Below the pieces are notes generated by a model that saw only the letters and a program-made list of their open reading frames with translations, was not told the DNA's origin and ran no database searches. A stretch of DNA of 64,000 bases from Chloroflexota bacterium (GTDB lineage Bacteria; Chloroflexota; Anaerolineae; Anaerolineales; Villigracilaceae): assembly GCA_016234555.1 (NCBI GenBank), contig JACRBJ010000074.1, positions 1 through 64,000 of the forward strand. The letters run 5' to 3'. Shown here piece by piece: positions 7,683 to 15,925 of this stretch; position 1 is the first letter of the stretch, and each line of letters begins with the position of its first letter. Position numbers and translations under genes: made by a program.

Positions 7683-9614
7683 ATGTCCACGATTGATGAG
7701 ATCAAAGCCAAAATCGATATTGTCGACCTCGTTTCCGAGGCGGGTGTCAAGCTGCGTCACGCGGGACGGAACTATACGGGGTTTTGCCCATTCCACGATA
7801 ACAAGCACACGCCTGCCTTCGTGGTCTGGCCCGAGTCTGGGACGTGGCGCTGCTTTGGTCAATGCAACGAGGGCGGCGACATCTTCAAGTTTGTGATGAA
7901 GCGCGAGGGGATCCCCTTCAAGGAGGCGCTGCAAAAGCTGGCGGACCGCGCGGGAGTCAAACTCGAATCCTTTGTGGCGGAAAAGCCCGAAGTCAAAGAG
8001 GCTTATGACCACCTGCGCGAACTGCTCGAATCGGCAATCGTTTATTATCGGACGCATTTGTTTAACAACAAGGACGTGCTGACCTACCTGCACGAGAAGC
8101 GCAAGCTGACTGACGCCACCATCGAAACCTTCGGGTTGGGCTACGCCCCGCACGGATACGACAACCTCCTGAAACACTTTTCATCCAAAGGGTATTCACA
8201 GCAGGATTTGATTGACGCGGGGCTGCTCACCGTCCGTGAAGACGACGTTGAACGTTCAACGTCCAACGTTCAACGTACTTATGACCGCTTCCGCAACCGC
8301 ATCATGATTCCCATCCGCGACGAGAACGGGAAGATGGCTGGCTTCGGCGCGCGCATCGTTGACCCGAATGACATCCCCAAATTTTTGAACTCACCTGAGA
8401 CCCCGATTTTCAGCAAGGGACGAATTTTGTACGGACTGGATCGCGCCCGCAAGCCCATCCGCGCCGCTGACCAGGCTGTGATCGTGGAAGGCTATCTCGA
8501 CGTGATTGCCCTGCATCAGGCGGGCTACGAGAATGTCGTCTCGCCGATGGGCACGGCTCTCACCGAAGATCAGTTGCGGTTGTTGAAACGCTCTACGCGA
8601 CGGATTGTTCTCGCGCTCGACCCCGACGTGGCGGGGCAAAAAGCTGTCCTGCGCGGACTCGACGCGGCGCGTTCGGCAATGGATCGCGAAGGCGAGTTGG
8701 GCTTTGATGCGCGGGGACTGCTCCGCAACGAGGCGCGACTGCAAGCCGATTTGCGCGTGGCGTCCATGCCCGACGACCTTGACCCCGATGAAATCGTGGC
8801 GCGTGACAAGGACGAGTGGAAGCGCCTCATCGAAAATGCCAAGCCCATCGTCACGCATGTGATGGAGGCGCTTGCAGTTGGTCAGAACCTGAACGATGCG
8901 AAGGTGAAGAATCAAATCGCGGCGCAGGTTCTGCCGTTGATCGAGGATTTGCAAACACCCATCGAGCGGGATACCTACCGTCAGGCGCTGGCGCGAATGC
9001 TGCGGGTGGACGAAGGCTCGTTGACTGGCAACCAGCCTCAGGGTTTGCCCGCGAAGCGCAGACCTCGTGGAACAGGTCAAAGCCAGCAGGGTCAGAAAGC
9101 TCCTGTGGTGGCGATCAATCCCACCTTGAAAATCGAATCCTATTGCATCGGGGTTTTGTTCCGCAAGCCTGCTCTGTTGTATCGCCTGGATCGGAAGTTG
9201 CAGGAGTTCGGCTTGAGCCCTTTGGCGGCGGAGGATTTCGAGTATACTGACCATCAGCAGGTGTTCGGAGTCATTCGCATGGCGGTGGAACAGGACGAGA
9301 AGGACCATCATCATTACGTGACGACCCATCTGCCCGAAGTGGTGAGCGAGGTCTCGAAGGATTTACTGGCGCAGACGGAGGCGCTCGACCCCGTGGACGA
9401 CAAATTGCTGGAGGAACTGCTGGCGCGTTTTCTGGATTTGCGCCGTGCGTACGCGATGTCAAACATCAACCAGTTGCGCTTCATGCAGGAGGAGGACCAG
9501 CAGCAGGGCGGCGTAAATTTGAAAATCTATCAGGAGCAGGCTGTCCAATTTACCAGACTGCTCAACAATCTGGACCAGGCAAAGAGGAAGTTGTCCTCGA
9601 AAAGGCAGATGTAA
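7683..9614 (+). CDS. dnaG: DNA primase DnaG
   Basis: Makes RNA primers for DNA replication. 643 residues, the usual size. The N-terminal CHC2 zinc-binding domain shows CPFHDNKHTPAF and CFGQCNEGGD; the last Cys pair is spaced C-x3-C rather than the common C-x2-C. The catalytic core has FGLGYAP, then YDRFRNRIMIPI, FGARIVDPND and PKFLNSPETPIFSKG. The TOPRIM part shows VIVEGYLDVIALHQAGY, SPMGTALTEDQ and LALDPDVAGQKA. The C-terminal helicase-interacting region follows a low-complexity linker. An AACGTT-type repeat is inserted in frame just before YDRFRNR. The sigma factor gene follows 55 bases later, recalling the dnaG-rpoD arrangement of many bacteria. Confidence 0.97.
   Translation: MSTIDEIKAKIDIVDLVSEAGVKLRHAGRNYTGFCPFHDNKHTPAFVVWPESGTWRCFGQCNEGGDIFKFVMKREGIPFKEALQKLADRAGVKLESFVAEKPEVKEAYDHLRELLESAIVYYRTHLFNNKDVLTYLHEKRKLTDATIETFGLGYAPHGYDNLLKHFSSKGYSQQDLIDAGLLTVREDDVERSTSNVQRTYDRFRNRIMIPIRDENGKMAGFGARIVDPNDIPKFLNSPETPIFSKGRILYGLDRARKPIRAADQAVIVEGYLDVIALHQAGYENVVSPMGTALTEDQLRLLKRSTRRIVLALDPDVAGQKAVLRGLDAARSAMDREGELGFDARGLLRNEARLQADLRVASMPDDLDPDEIVARDKDEWKRLIENAKPIVTHVMEALAVGQNLNDAKVKNQIAAQVLPLIEDLQTPIERDTYRQALARMLRVDEGSLTGNQPQGLPAKRRPRGTGQSQQGQKAPVVAINPTLKIESYCIGVLFRKPALLYRLDRKLQEFGLSPLAAEDFEYTDHQQVFGVIRMAVEQDEKDHHHYVTTHLPEVVSEVSKDLLAQTEALDPVDDKLLEELLARFLDLRRAYAMSNINQLRFMQEEDQQQGGVNLKIYQEQAVQFTRLLNNLDQAKRKLSSKRQM
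8245..8276 (+). repeat. AACGTTGAACGTT-type repeat inside dnaG
   Basis: ACGTTGAACGTTcAACGTcc and a following AACGTTcAACGT are translated in frame as VERSTSNVQRT, immediately before the conserved YDRFRNRIMIPI of the primase core. Other DnaG proteins have only a few residues here. The wording matches the glyQS linker repeat (791-853). Confidence 0.75.
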
Positions 9615-9669
9615 TTGGAGTTCGACGGATGGAGTATCAGCTCGTTTTTTGTGGAAGAAAAGGAACCCC

Positions 9670-11283
9670 ATGCCTGCAAAGTCAAAACACAACCCCAAGG
9701 TAAAACCAAAAGAAAAGCCGAAGGTAAAGCCTTCCGTCCGCAAGCCCCGACAGGTGAAACCCAGTCTTGACATCGGTGAGTTTGATGTCCTGATCGAAGA
9801 TGAGCAATCGCTGGATGTGGTGGCGGATGAAATCATCGAGCCTGACGTTTCCCTGCTTACCCAGCAGGAGGAGGAACTTGAGGATGCGTTGACCGTGCGT
9901 TCGCACGAGCTGGCGGCGGAACTTTCTGAAGACCCTGTGCGCCTGTACCTGCGTGAGATCGGTCAGGTAAAGCTGCTTGGTTCGGACAGCGAATTCCGTC
10001 TTGCCACACTCAGCGAAGCGGACCGGCACATTACCGCGCTGCGCAAATTGAAGCAGCGCAAGGGTGTTTCGCAGGCTTCCTCCATTTATCGTTTGTTGCT
10101 TTTGGAAATGCTCACCTCGTGGGAACGTCTCATGGAGGATGCGGAACGGCTGGAGTGCGAACTTCCAAACCTTGCCTTGATGATTGCCGAAGCCCAGTCG
10201 CTTCATGCGGGCTGGCAGTTCGACTCGCCGTCGTATTTCCGCGCTTATTTGGATAATGGGCATTGGGGTGTGGATCACCTTTGGGATAGTCTCGTCCGAA
10301 ACGCCTACGGTGTTTTCCTGAACCTGTACCTGCTGCCGTTCAAGTATGCTGAGTGGTTGCTGACGTTTGTCCGCGAACAGCAGGGCTTTCCCGTCCAACG
10401 CTCCCTGTATCGCAACCTGCCGCCCGACGAGGATTTGCTCAGCGAAATGGATGCGATACACGTCCGCGCGGTGGAGGGGAACCAGGCGTTGATCCGCTCA
10501 AACCTGCGGCTGGTGGTGAGCGTTGCCAAGCGTTATCTTGGGCGCGGCATGTCGCTGTTGGATTTGATCCAGGAGGGGAACATGGGGCTGCTGCGGGCAA
10601 TCGGCAAGTTCGACCCGCGTCGCGGCTTCAAATTCAGCACCTATGCCACGTGGTGGATTCGCCAGTCCATCAATCGCTCGATTGCCGAACAGGCGCGGAC
10701 GATTCGCATCCCCGTCCACTTGTTTGAATCCATCTCGCGGATTTTGCGCGCTCAAAGGAATCTGACCCAGTCGCTCGGGCGGGATCCCAACCCGACAGAG
10801 CTGGCTTTGGAAGTTGGTTATCTCTCTTCTGCAGATGTACAATCTGTCATGCGGGCACGGGCTGAAGACAAGCCGCTCAAGGCGGAGTTACAGCGACGGC
10901 TCGATGTCGCCACCCAAAAAGTCACCCGCATCCTGCGTTCGGCGGAAGAGCCGATCTCGCTCGAAGGTCCCGTCGGCGACGAGGATTCCAGTTCGCTGGG
11001 TGATTTCATCGAAGACGAAGACGCCCCATCCCCGATGGATGCCGCCGCGCGGGAAATGCTCCGCGAACAGGTGCAGCACGCGCTGGAGTCGCTGTCTGAG
11101 CGGGAGAGGGAAGTGCTGGAACTGAGGTTTGGTCTGCGTGATGGAAGAGAGCATACGCTGGAGGAGGTCAGCCACTACTTCGACGTGACCCGCGAGCGGG
11201 TGCGCCAGATCGAGGCGAAGGCGCTGCGGAAGATGCGTCACCCCGCCCGCAGCCGCGATTTGCGCGATTATTTGGGTGATTAA
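9670..11283 (+). CDS. rpoD: Primary-type RNA polymerase sigma-70 factor
   Basis: Directs RNA polymerase to promoters. About 537 residues. A basic, low-complexity N-terminus is followed by region 1.2 (DPVRLYLREIGQVKLL), a long non-conserved region, region 2 (NLRLVVSVAKRYLGRGMSLLDLIQEG to FSTYATWWIRQSINRSI), region 3 (RTIRIPVHLFESI to DPNPTELALEVG) and region 4 (SLSEREREVLELRFGL and VTRERVRQIEAKALRKMRH). The fully conserved regions 2.4 and 4.2 point to a housekeeping or close group-2 sigma. The insert between 1.2 and 2 contains long helices unlike E. coli RpoD. The ATG at 9670 is preferred over the GTG at 9649 because AAAAGGAA precedes it. It is probably cotranscribed with dnaG. Confidence 0.92.
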   Translation: MPAKSKHNPKVKPKEKPKVKPSVRKPRQVKPSLDIGEFDVLIEDEQSLDVVADEIIEPDVSLLTQQEEELEDALTVRSHELAAELSEDPVRLYLREIGQVKLLGSDSEFRLATLSEADRHITALRKLKQRKGVSQASSIYRLLLLEMLTSWERLMEDAERLECELPNLALMIAEAQSLHAGWQFDSPSYFRAYLDNGHWGVDHLWDSLVRNAYGVFLNLYLLPFKYAEWLLTFVREQQGFPVQRSLYRNLPPDEDLLSEMDAIHVRAVEGNQALIRSNLRLVVSVAKRYLGRGMSLLDLIQEGNMGLLRAIGKFDPRRGFKFSTYATWWIRQSINRSIAEQARTIRIPVHLFESISRILRAQRNLTQSLGRDPNPTELALEVGYLSSADVQSVMRARAEDKPLKAELQRRLDVATQKVTRILRSAEEPISLEGPVGDEDSSSLGDFIEDEDAPSPMDAAAREMLREQVQHALESLSEREREVLELRFGLRDGREHTLEEVSHYFDVTRERVRQIEAKALRKMRHPARSRDLRDYLGD

Positions 11284-11289
11284 CCTTGA

Positions 11290-11316
11290 GTAGGGGCGGG
11301 GTTACCCCGCCCCTAC
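11290..11316 (+). terminator. GTAGGGGCGGGGT palindrome, terminator-like
   Basis: GTAGGGGCGGGGT (11290-11302) and ACCCCGCCCCTAC (11304-11316) make a perfect 13-bp inverted repeat directly after the sigma factor stop, followed by ATTTTGTG. It can end transcription. It is also a member of the GTAGGGGCG repeat family found inside glyQS. Confidence 0.7.
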
Positions 11317-11364
11317 ATTTTGTGAAACCATACACTTTCCCTAGCCTTTCCGCAACAGTCGTGA

Positions 11365-11370
11365 TATACT
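11365..11370 (+). promoter_or_regulatory. Possible -10 box of the nuo operon
   Basis: TATACT lies 39 bases before the chosen nuoA ATG in the only sizeable gap upstream of the operon. No convincing -35 element is visible at the right distance. Confidence 0.35.
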
Positions 11371-11409
11371 GGATAAAAAGTGTCCGATTTCACATACTGT
11401 GAGGTTTTC

Positions 11410-11766
11410 ATGTTGTTGGAGTACATCGCCATTGGCGTCATGATTGCGGTTGCGACGTTTATCGCCTTTGCGGCGATTGGGTTGGGGGAGTTGTTTGGAC
11501 CAAAAAAGAACACGGAGGCGAAATCGATTCCCTACGAATCGGGTATCACCCCATTCGGCGAAGGGACGCGGCGTATGCCCATCCGCTTTTACCTGATTGC
11601 GGTGCTGTTCATCCTCTTCGACATCGAAGTGGTGTTCTTTTTGCCGTGGGCGATTGCGTTCCGTAAACTTGGGATTTTCGGTTTGATTGAAATGATTATC
11701 TTCCTCGCAATTTTAGCGGTTGGATACGTGTACGCCTGGAAGAAAGGAGCGTTGGAATGGGAGTAG
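11410..11766 (+). CDS. nuoA: NADH-quinone oxidoreductase subunit A
   Basis: A small membrane subunit of respiratory complex I, three hydrophobic segments in 118 residues. It shows the conserved ESGITPFG and FYLIAVLFILFDIEVVFFLPWA signatures. The ATG at 11410 has GAGG seven bases upstream and starts at MLLEYIAIG; an earlier in-frame ATG at 11380 would add ten polar residues. It opens the nuoA-N operon and overlaps nuoB by 10 bases. Confidence 0.95.
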   Translation: MLLEYIAIGVMIAVATFIAFAAIGLGELFGPKKNTEAKSIPYESGITPFGEGTRRMPIRFYLIAVLFILFDIEVVFFLPWAIAFRKLGIFGLIEMIIFLAILAVGYVYAWKKGALEWE

Positions 11767-12245
11767 AGCAAAAACTTGGAGATATGGGCGTGGTCACCAC
11801 CACGCTGGAAAATGTTGTTAACTGGTCGCGGACGAATGCCATGTGGCCGATGCTGTTTGGTCTGGCTTGCTGTGCCATTGAGATGATGGCGGCGCAAGCA
11901 TCACATTACGATATGAGCCGCTTCGGCATGGAGTTGATGCGTGCCAGTCCGCGCCAATCGGATTTGATGATCGTGGCGGGGCGCGTCTCGAAGAAGATGG
12001 GACCTGTCCTGCGCCGACTGTACGACCAGATGCCCGAACCGAAATGGGTCATCGCCATGGGCGACTGCGCTTCTTGCGGCGGCGTCTTCAACAACTATGC
12101 CATCTTCCAGGGTGTGGACGAAGTTGTCCCTGTGGATGTGTATGTGGCGGGCTGCCCGCCACGCCCCGAGGCTTTGATCCACGGCGTGGTTACGCTGTAT
12201 GAAAAGGTGAAAGGCGAGAAGTTCAAGGATTTGGTAAAAGAATAA
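11757..12245 (+). CDS. nuoB: NADH-quinone oxidoreductase subunit B
   Basis: A peripheral-arm subunit that holds the last iron-sulfur cluster (N2), which passes electrons to quinone. The four ligand cysteines are visible: the tandem pair in FGLACCAIEMM, one in GDCASCGGVF, and one in GCPPRPEALI. At 162 residues it is the usual length. It overlaps nuoA, and is separated from nuoC by a 96-base inverted-repeat element. Confidence 0.97.
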   Translation: MGVEQKLGDMGVVTTTLENVVNWSRTNAMWPMLFGLACCAIEMMAAQASHYDMSRFGMELMRASPRQSDLMIVAGRVSKKMGPVLRRLYDQMPEPKWVIAMGDCASCGGVFNNYAIFQGVDEVVPVDVYVAGCPPRPEALIHGVVTLYEKVKGEKFKDLVKE

Positions 12246-12249
12246 AATG

Positions 12250-12345
12250 AGACCTGACAGGTTTCATCGTGACCTGACTCAACCGTAACTCTGGCAAATC
12301 AGATTCGACTAACTCAGCAGAGTTCTATGGAAACCTGTCAGGTCT
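12250..12345. repeat. 96-bp element with perfect 16-bp terminal inverted repeats, between nuoB and nuoC
   Basis: AGACCTGACAGGTTTC (12250-12265) is mirrored exactly by GAAACCTGTCAGGTCT (12330-12345). Inside, AACTCTG and CAGAGTT form a second smaller inverted pair. There is no coding potential. It resembles a miniature inverted-repeat element. Its ends resemble the AGACCTCGGAGGTTT hairpin at 30237. Confidence 0.85.
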
Positions 12346-12352
12346 TTGGGAA

Positions 12353-12871
12353 ATGTGTATGGATACAAAACTGGAACCCATTGTAAAAACCATTCAAGAA
12401 AAATTCGGCGCGGCGCTGGATGAATTTCGCGGCGAAGCGCATCTATTCGTCAAGCCTGAGCAGATCGTGGACGTGTTGACTCTTCTCCGCGATGAACAGA
12501 ATTTTGAACTGCTCTCGGTCTTGAACGCGGTGGATTATTTCCCGCAGACGACTCCACGCTTTCATGTTGTCTATCAGTTGACTTCGATCTCCAGAAATTT
12601 GTCGTTGCAGGTCAGAGTCCTAGTCAACGGGGATAATCCCAAATTGCCAACTGTGACTGGCGTGTACGCCGTTGCGAACTGGCGCGAGCGCGAACTCCTC
12701 GACATGTTCGGTATTGAGTTCGAAGGTCATCCTGACCCGCGCCGTATTTTGACTCCCGAAGGCATGGAAGGTCATCCCCTGCGGCGGGACTTCCCGCTCG
12801 GCTACGAAGAGCCGCAGTTCACCTTCAACTTCGACGAGATTCGCGTGCAGAAGCCGAGTCCGAAGGAATAG
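12353..12871 (+). CDS. nuoC: NADH-quinone oxidoreductase subunit C
   Basis: The 30-kDa subunit of the complex I peripheral arm, separate from nuoD here. 172 residues with the family signature around WRERELLDMFGIEFEGHPDPRRILTPEGMEGHPLRRDFPL. The start is uncertain: ATG at 12353 or 12359, both weakly supported by GGGAA upstream, because the repeat element ends just before it. An untranslated gap of 82 bases leads to nuoD. Confidence 0.95.
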   Translation: MCMDTKLEPIVKTIQEKFGAALDEFRGEAHLFVKPEQIVDVLTLLRDEQNFELLSVLNAVDYFPQTTPRFHVVYQLTSISRNLSLQVRVLVNGDNPKLPTVTGVYAVANWRERELLDMFGIEFEGHPDPRRILTPEGMEGHPLRRDFPLGYEEPQFTFNFDEIRVQKPSPKE

Positions 12872-12953
12872 AACACACTGGAGTCAAAAGTCTCCTGACT
12901 TTTGACCAATGACAGGAGTCGTTGGAGTCCGTGTCAGTCTCGAAGGAATATTT

Positions 12954-14183
12954 ATGACTCAAATCGAAGAAGTTAGCATCGAACAATTCAAACATCTTGT
13001 TTCGGAACGCGCGCTGACGGGGGAGACCATGCTGCTGAACATGGGTCCACAGCACCCGTCCACGCATGGAGTGCTGCGCCTGTTGCTCGAACTCGATGGC
13101 GAGATCGTCGTCAATTGCATCCCCGATATCGGCTACCTGCATACGGGCATCGAAAAGAACATGGAAGCCAAGACCTATCAGAAGGCGGAAGTGATGACCG
13201 ACCGCCTCGATTACATGAACCCGATGGGCAACAATCTGGCGTACGTGATGGCGGTCGAAAAACTGGTTGACCTTGATGTGCCTGTCCGCGCGCAGGCAAT
13301 CCGCGTGATCCTCGTCGAGTTGCAGCGCATCGCCTCGCATCTGGTCTGGCTCGGCAGCGTGGGGCTTGACCTTGCCGCCATGTCCATGTTCCTGTATTGC
13401 TTCCGTGAGCGCGAGCAAATTCTCGACATCTTTGAACTGGTTTCGGGTCAACGCATGATGACCACCTACATCCGCCCTGGCGGTGTTTGGCGCGACGTGC
13501 CTGTTGAATTTGAAAAAGCCGTGCGCGATTTTCTCAAGATCTTCCCGAAGCGCATTGACGAATACGAATCCTTGTTGACGAAGAACCCGCTCTTCGTTGA
13601 CCGCATGGTGGGGCTTGGAATTTTGGACGCCAAGACCGCCCTCTCCTATGGGGTGACGGGTCCCATGCTCCGCGCCTCGGGTATGAATTGGGATTTGCGA
13701 AAGTCCCGCCCGTACATGGGATATGAGCAATATGATTTCAACGTCCCCGTGCTGACCGAAGGTGACACTTATGCGCGTTACATCGTCCGCATGCAGGAAT
13801 TCCGCGAGTCGTTGAAGATCATCGAGCAGGCGTTGAACAAACTGCCGTTTGGTCCCGTCCACTCGGAGAACCGTAAGTTCGTCCCGCCGCCGCGCTCCGA
13901 GATTGGAGTCAGCATGGAGGCGCTCATCCACCACTTCAAGTTGTGGACGGAAGGCTTCCCTGCGCCAGATGCTTCCATCTATAGCGCAGTCGAATCCCCG
14001 CGTGGAGAATTAGGCGTTCTGCTCGCTGGTGACGGCGGACCCAAGCCACGCCGTGTCCACATGCGAACCCCGTCATTCGATAATCTTGCAGTGTTGCCAG
14101 AAATCGTCAAGGGACATCTGGTCGCTGACCTGGTTGCCATTCTCGCTTCCGTAGATATTGTTCTCGGAGATATTGATAGATGA
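12954..14183 (+). CDS. nuoD: NADH-quinone oxidoreductase subunit D
   Basis: The 49-kDa subunit; together with NuoB it forms the quinone-binding cavity. Conserved features are LNMGPQHPSTHGVLR near the N-terminus, PDIGYLHTGIEKNME, TYQKAEVMTDRLDYMNPMGNN and the C-terminal ILASVDIVLGDIDR. About 409 residues from the ATG at 12954, which has AAGGAAT upstream; an earlier ATG at 12909 lacks a ribosome site. The stop overlaps the nuoE start in an ATGA. Confidence 0.97.
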   Translation: MTQIEEVSIEQFKHLVSERALTGETMLLNMGPQHPSTHGVLRLLLELDGEIVVNCIPDIGYLHTGIEKNMEAKTYQKAEVMTDRLDYMNPMGNNLAYVMAVEKLVDLDVPVRAQAIRVILVELQRIASHLVWLGSVGLDLAAMSMFLYCFREREQILDIFELVSGQRMMTTYIRPGGVWRDVPVEFEKAVRDFLKIFPKRIDEYESLLTKNPLFVDRMVGLGILDAKTALSYGVTGPMLRASGMNWDLRKSRPYMGYEQYDFNVPVLTEGDTYARYIVRMQEFRESLKIIEQALNKLPFGPVHSENRKFVPPPRSEIGVSMEALIHHFKLWTEGFPAPDASIYSAVESPRGELGVLLAGDGGPKPRRVHMRTPSFDNLAVLPEIVKGHLVADLVAILASVDIVLGDIDR

Positions 14184-14677
14184 GTCTTGTAAAAACCCAT
14201 TCGAAGGAAGTTAAACAAATCCTGTCCAAGTATCCGCCTGAGGGCAAGCGCTCGGCGGTGATGCCATTACTCTATCTTGCCCAGCGCGAAGAGGGCTACG
14301 TCAACAAAGCCGCAATGCAGGAAATCGCGCAGATTTTGGAGATCACCGAAACCGAGGTCGCTTCGATTGTCGGCTTCTACACCTTGTATCACGACGAGAA
14401 GGCTGGCAAGTATCGGATGCAGGTCTGCACCGATTTACCCTGTGCCCTGCGCGGCGCGGACGAGTTCCTGCAAAACTTGTGCGGCAACTTGGGAATCAAA
14501 GTCGGTGAGACCACACCCGATGGACTGGTGACTCTCGAAGCCGTGACCTGCCTCGCGGGTTGTGACAAGGCTCCGCTGTTCCAGACTCAGGGTCCAGATG
14601 GAATCAAGTACCACGAAAACATGACCGTGGATAAGACAATGGAATTAATTGAGGCGCTCAAAGGGGGCAGGGAATGA
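14180..14677 (+). CDS. nuoE: NADH-quinone oxidoreductase subunit E
   Basis: The 24-kDa thioredoxin-fold [2Fe-2S] subunit of the NADH module. The four cluster cysteines are visible as CTDLPC and CLAGC, separated by about 36 residues. The N-terminal helical part begins KYPPEGKRSAVMPLLYLAQREEG. 165 residues. It overlaps nuoD and nuoF by 4 bases on each side, so the three are translationally coupled. Confidence 0.96.
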   Translation: MSLVKTHSKEVKQILSKYPPEGKRSAVMPLLYLAQREEGYVNKAAMQEIAQILEITETEVASIVGFYTLYHDEKAGKYRMQVCTDLPCALRGADEFLQNLCGNLGIKVGETTPDGLVTLEAVTCLAGCDKAPLFQTQGPDGIKYHENMTVDKTMELIEALKGGRE

Positions 14678-15921
14678 CTCATATCCTTTTGCGTCATCGT
14701 GAAATCCCCGATATTCACAAGCTGAATGTCTACAAAAAGAACGGCGGGTTTGCGTCGTTCAAAAAAGCCGTCACCAAGATGAAGCCCAACGAAGTGACTG
14801 ATCTGGTCAAGAGTTCGGGCTTGCGCGGACGCGGCGGCGCGGGCTTCCCGACGGGCATGAAGTGGTCGTTCATCGATAACAGGAATTTCCCGCATTACTT
14901 CGTCGCCAACGCGGATGAATCCGAGCCTGGCACGTTCAAAGACCGCGAAATTATGGAAAGCAATCCCTTCCAATTTTTGGAGGGACTGGCAATTGGCTCC
15001 TACGCCGTCGGCGCGAATGTGGCTTACATTTATCTGCGTGGCGAGTCGTGGGATATTGCAACCCTGCTCGACGAAAAGATCGCGGAGATGGAAAAGGCTG
15101 GTTATCTCGGCGAGAATCTTTTCGGCAAGGGCTATTCGTTGAAAATTTATACCCACCTCGGTGCGGGAGCCTACATCTGCGGCGAAGAGACCGCCCTGCT
15201 CGAATCGCTCGAAGGCAAACGTGGACAACCCCGCCTGCGTCCGCCATTTCCGCCTGCGGTGGGACTCTACGGCAAGCCGACCATCATCAATAACGTCGAG
15301 ACGTTAGCCAACGTCCCGATGATCCTTGCCAACGGCGCGGAGTGGTACAAGTCGATGGGCACAGCCGACAGCGCGGGTGTGAAAGTCTTCTCTCTTTCGG
15401 GGCGCGTCCGCAAGCCTGGGAATTATGAACTGCCCTTCGGCGCAACCTTCCGCCAGTTGATCTACGAACACGGCGGCGGAATCATGGACGGGCATCCTGT
15501 CAAAGTCATCATGCCTGCGGGCGCGTCATCCTCGCTGATCGTGGTGGATGACAAAGTCCTTGACACGCCGATGGACTATGCCACCGTCCGCACGCTTGGC
15601 TCGGAACTGGGTTCCGCTTCGGTCATCGTCATCGATGACACCGTCAGCGTGGACTGGATCGTCAGCAGGACGGTCAGCTTCTTCAAACACGAATCGTGTG
15701 GCAAGTGCACGCCCTGTCGCGAAGGCACGTATTGGATGCAGAACATCACGAAGCGCATTGGCGCGGGTAAGGGGACGCAGGGTGACGTTGACCTGTTGCT
15801 CAACGTGGCGAAGCAGATGCAGGGCAAGTGCTTCTGCGCGCTCGGTGAATTTGCCACAATGGCTGTGGTGACTGGCATTGAAAGATTCCCGCAGGACTTC
15901 AGGAAAGCGGTGAAGGCATAG
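14674..15921 (+). CDS. nuoF: NADH-quinone oxidoreductase subunit F
   Basis: The 51-kDa subunit, which binds NADH and FMN and holds cluster N3. The NADH loop is GLRGRGGAGFPTGMKW, the FMN region NADESEPGTFKDRE, and AYICGEETALLESLEG follows. The [4Fe-4S] ligands are ESCGKCTPCREG plus the later Cys in GKCFCALGEF. 415 residues, normal length. Four bases separate it from nuoG. Confidence 0.97.
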   Translation: MTHILLRHREIPDIHKLNVYKKNGGFASFKKAVTKMKPNEVTDLVKSSGLRGRGGAGFPTGMKWSFIDNRNFPHYFVANADESEPGTFKDREIMESNPFQFLEGLAIGSYAVGANVAYIYLRGESWDIATLLDEKIAEMEKAGYLGENLFGKGYSLKIYTHLGAGAYICGEETALLESLEGKRGQPRLRPPFPPAVGLYGKPTIINNVETLANVPMILANGAEWYKSMGTADSAGVKVFSLSGRVRKPGNYELPFGATFRQLIYEHGGGIMDGHPVKVIMPAGASSSLIVVDDKVLDTPMDYATVRTLGSELGSASVIVIDDTVSVDWIVSRTVSFFKHESCGKCTPCREGTYWMQNITKRIGAGKGTQGDVDLLLNVAKQMQGKCFCALGEFATMAVVTGIERFPQDFRKAVKA

Positions 15922-15925
15922 CTTT

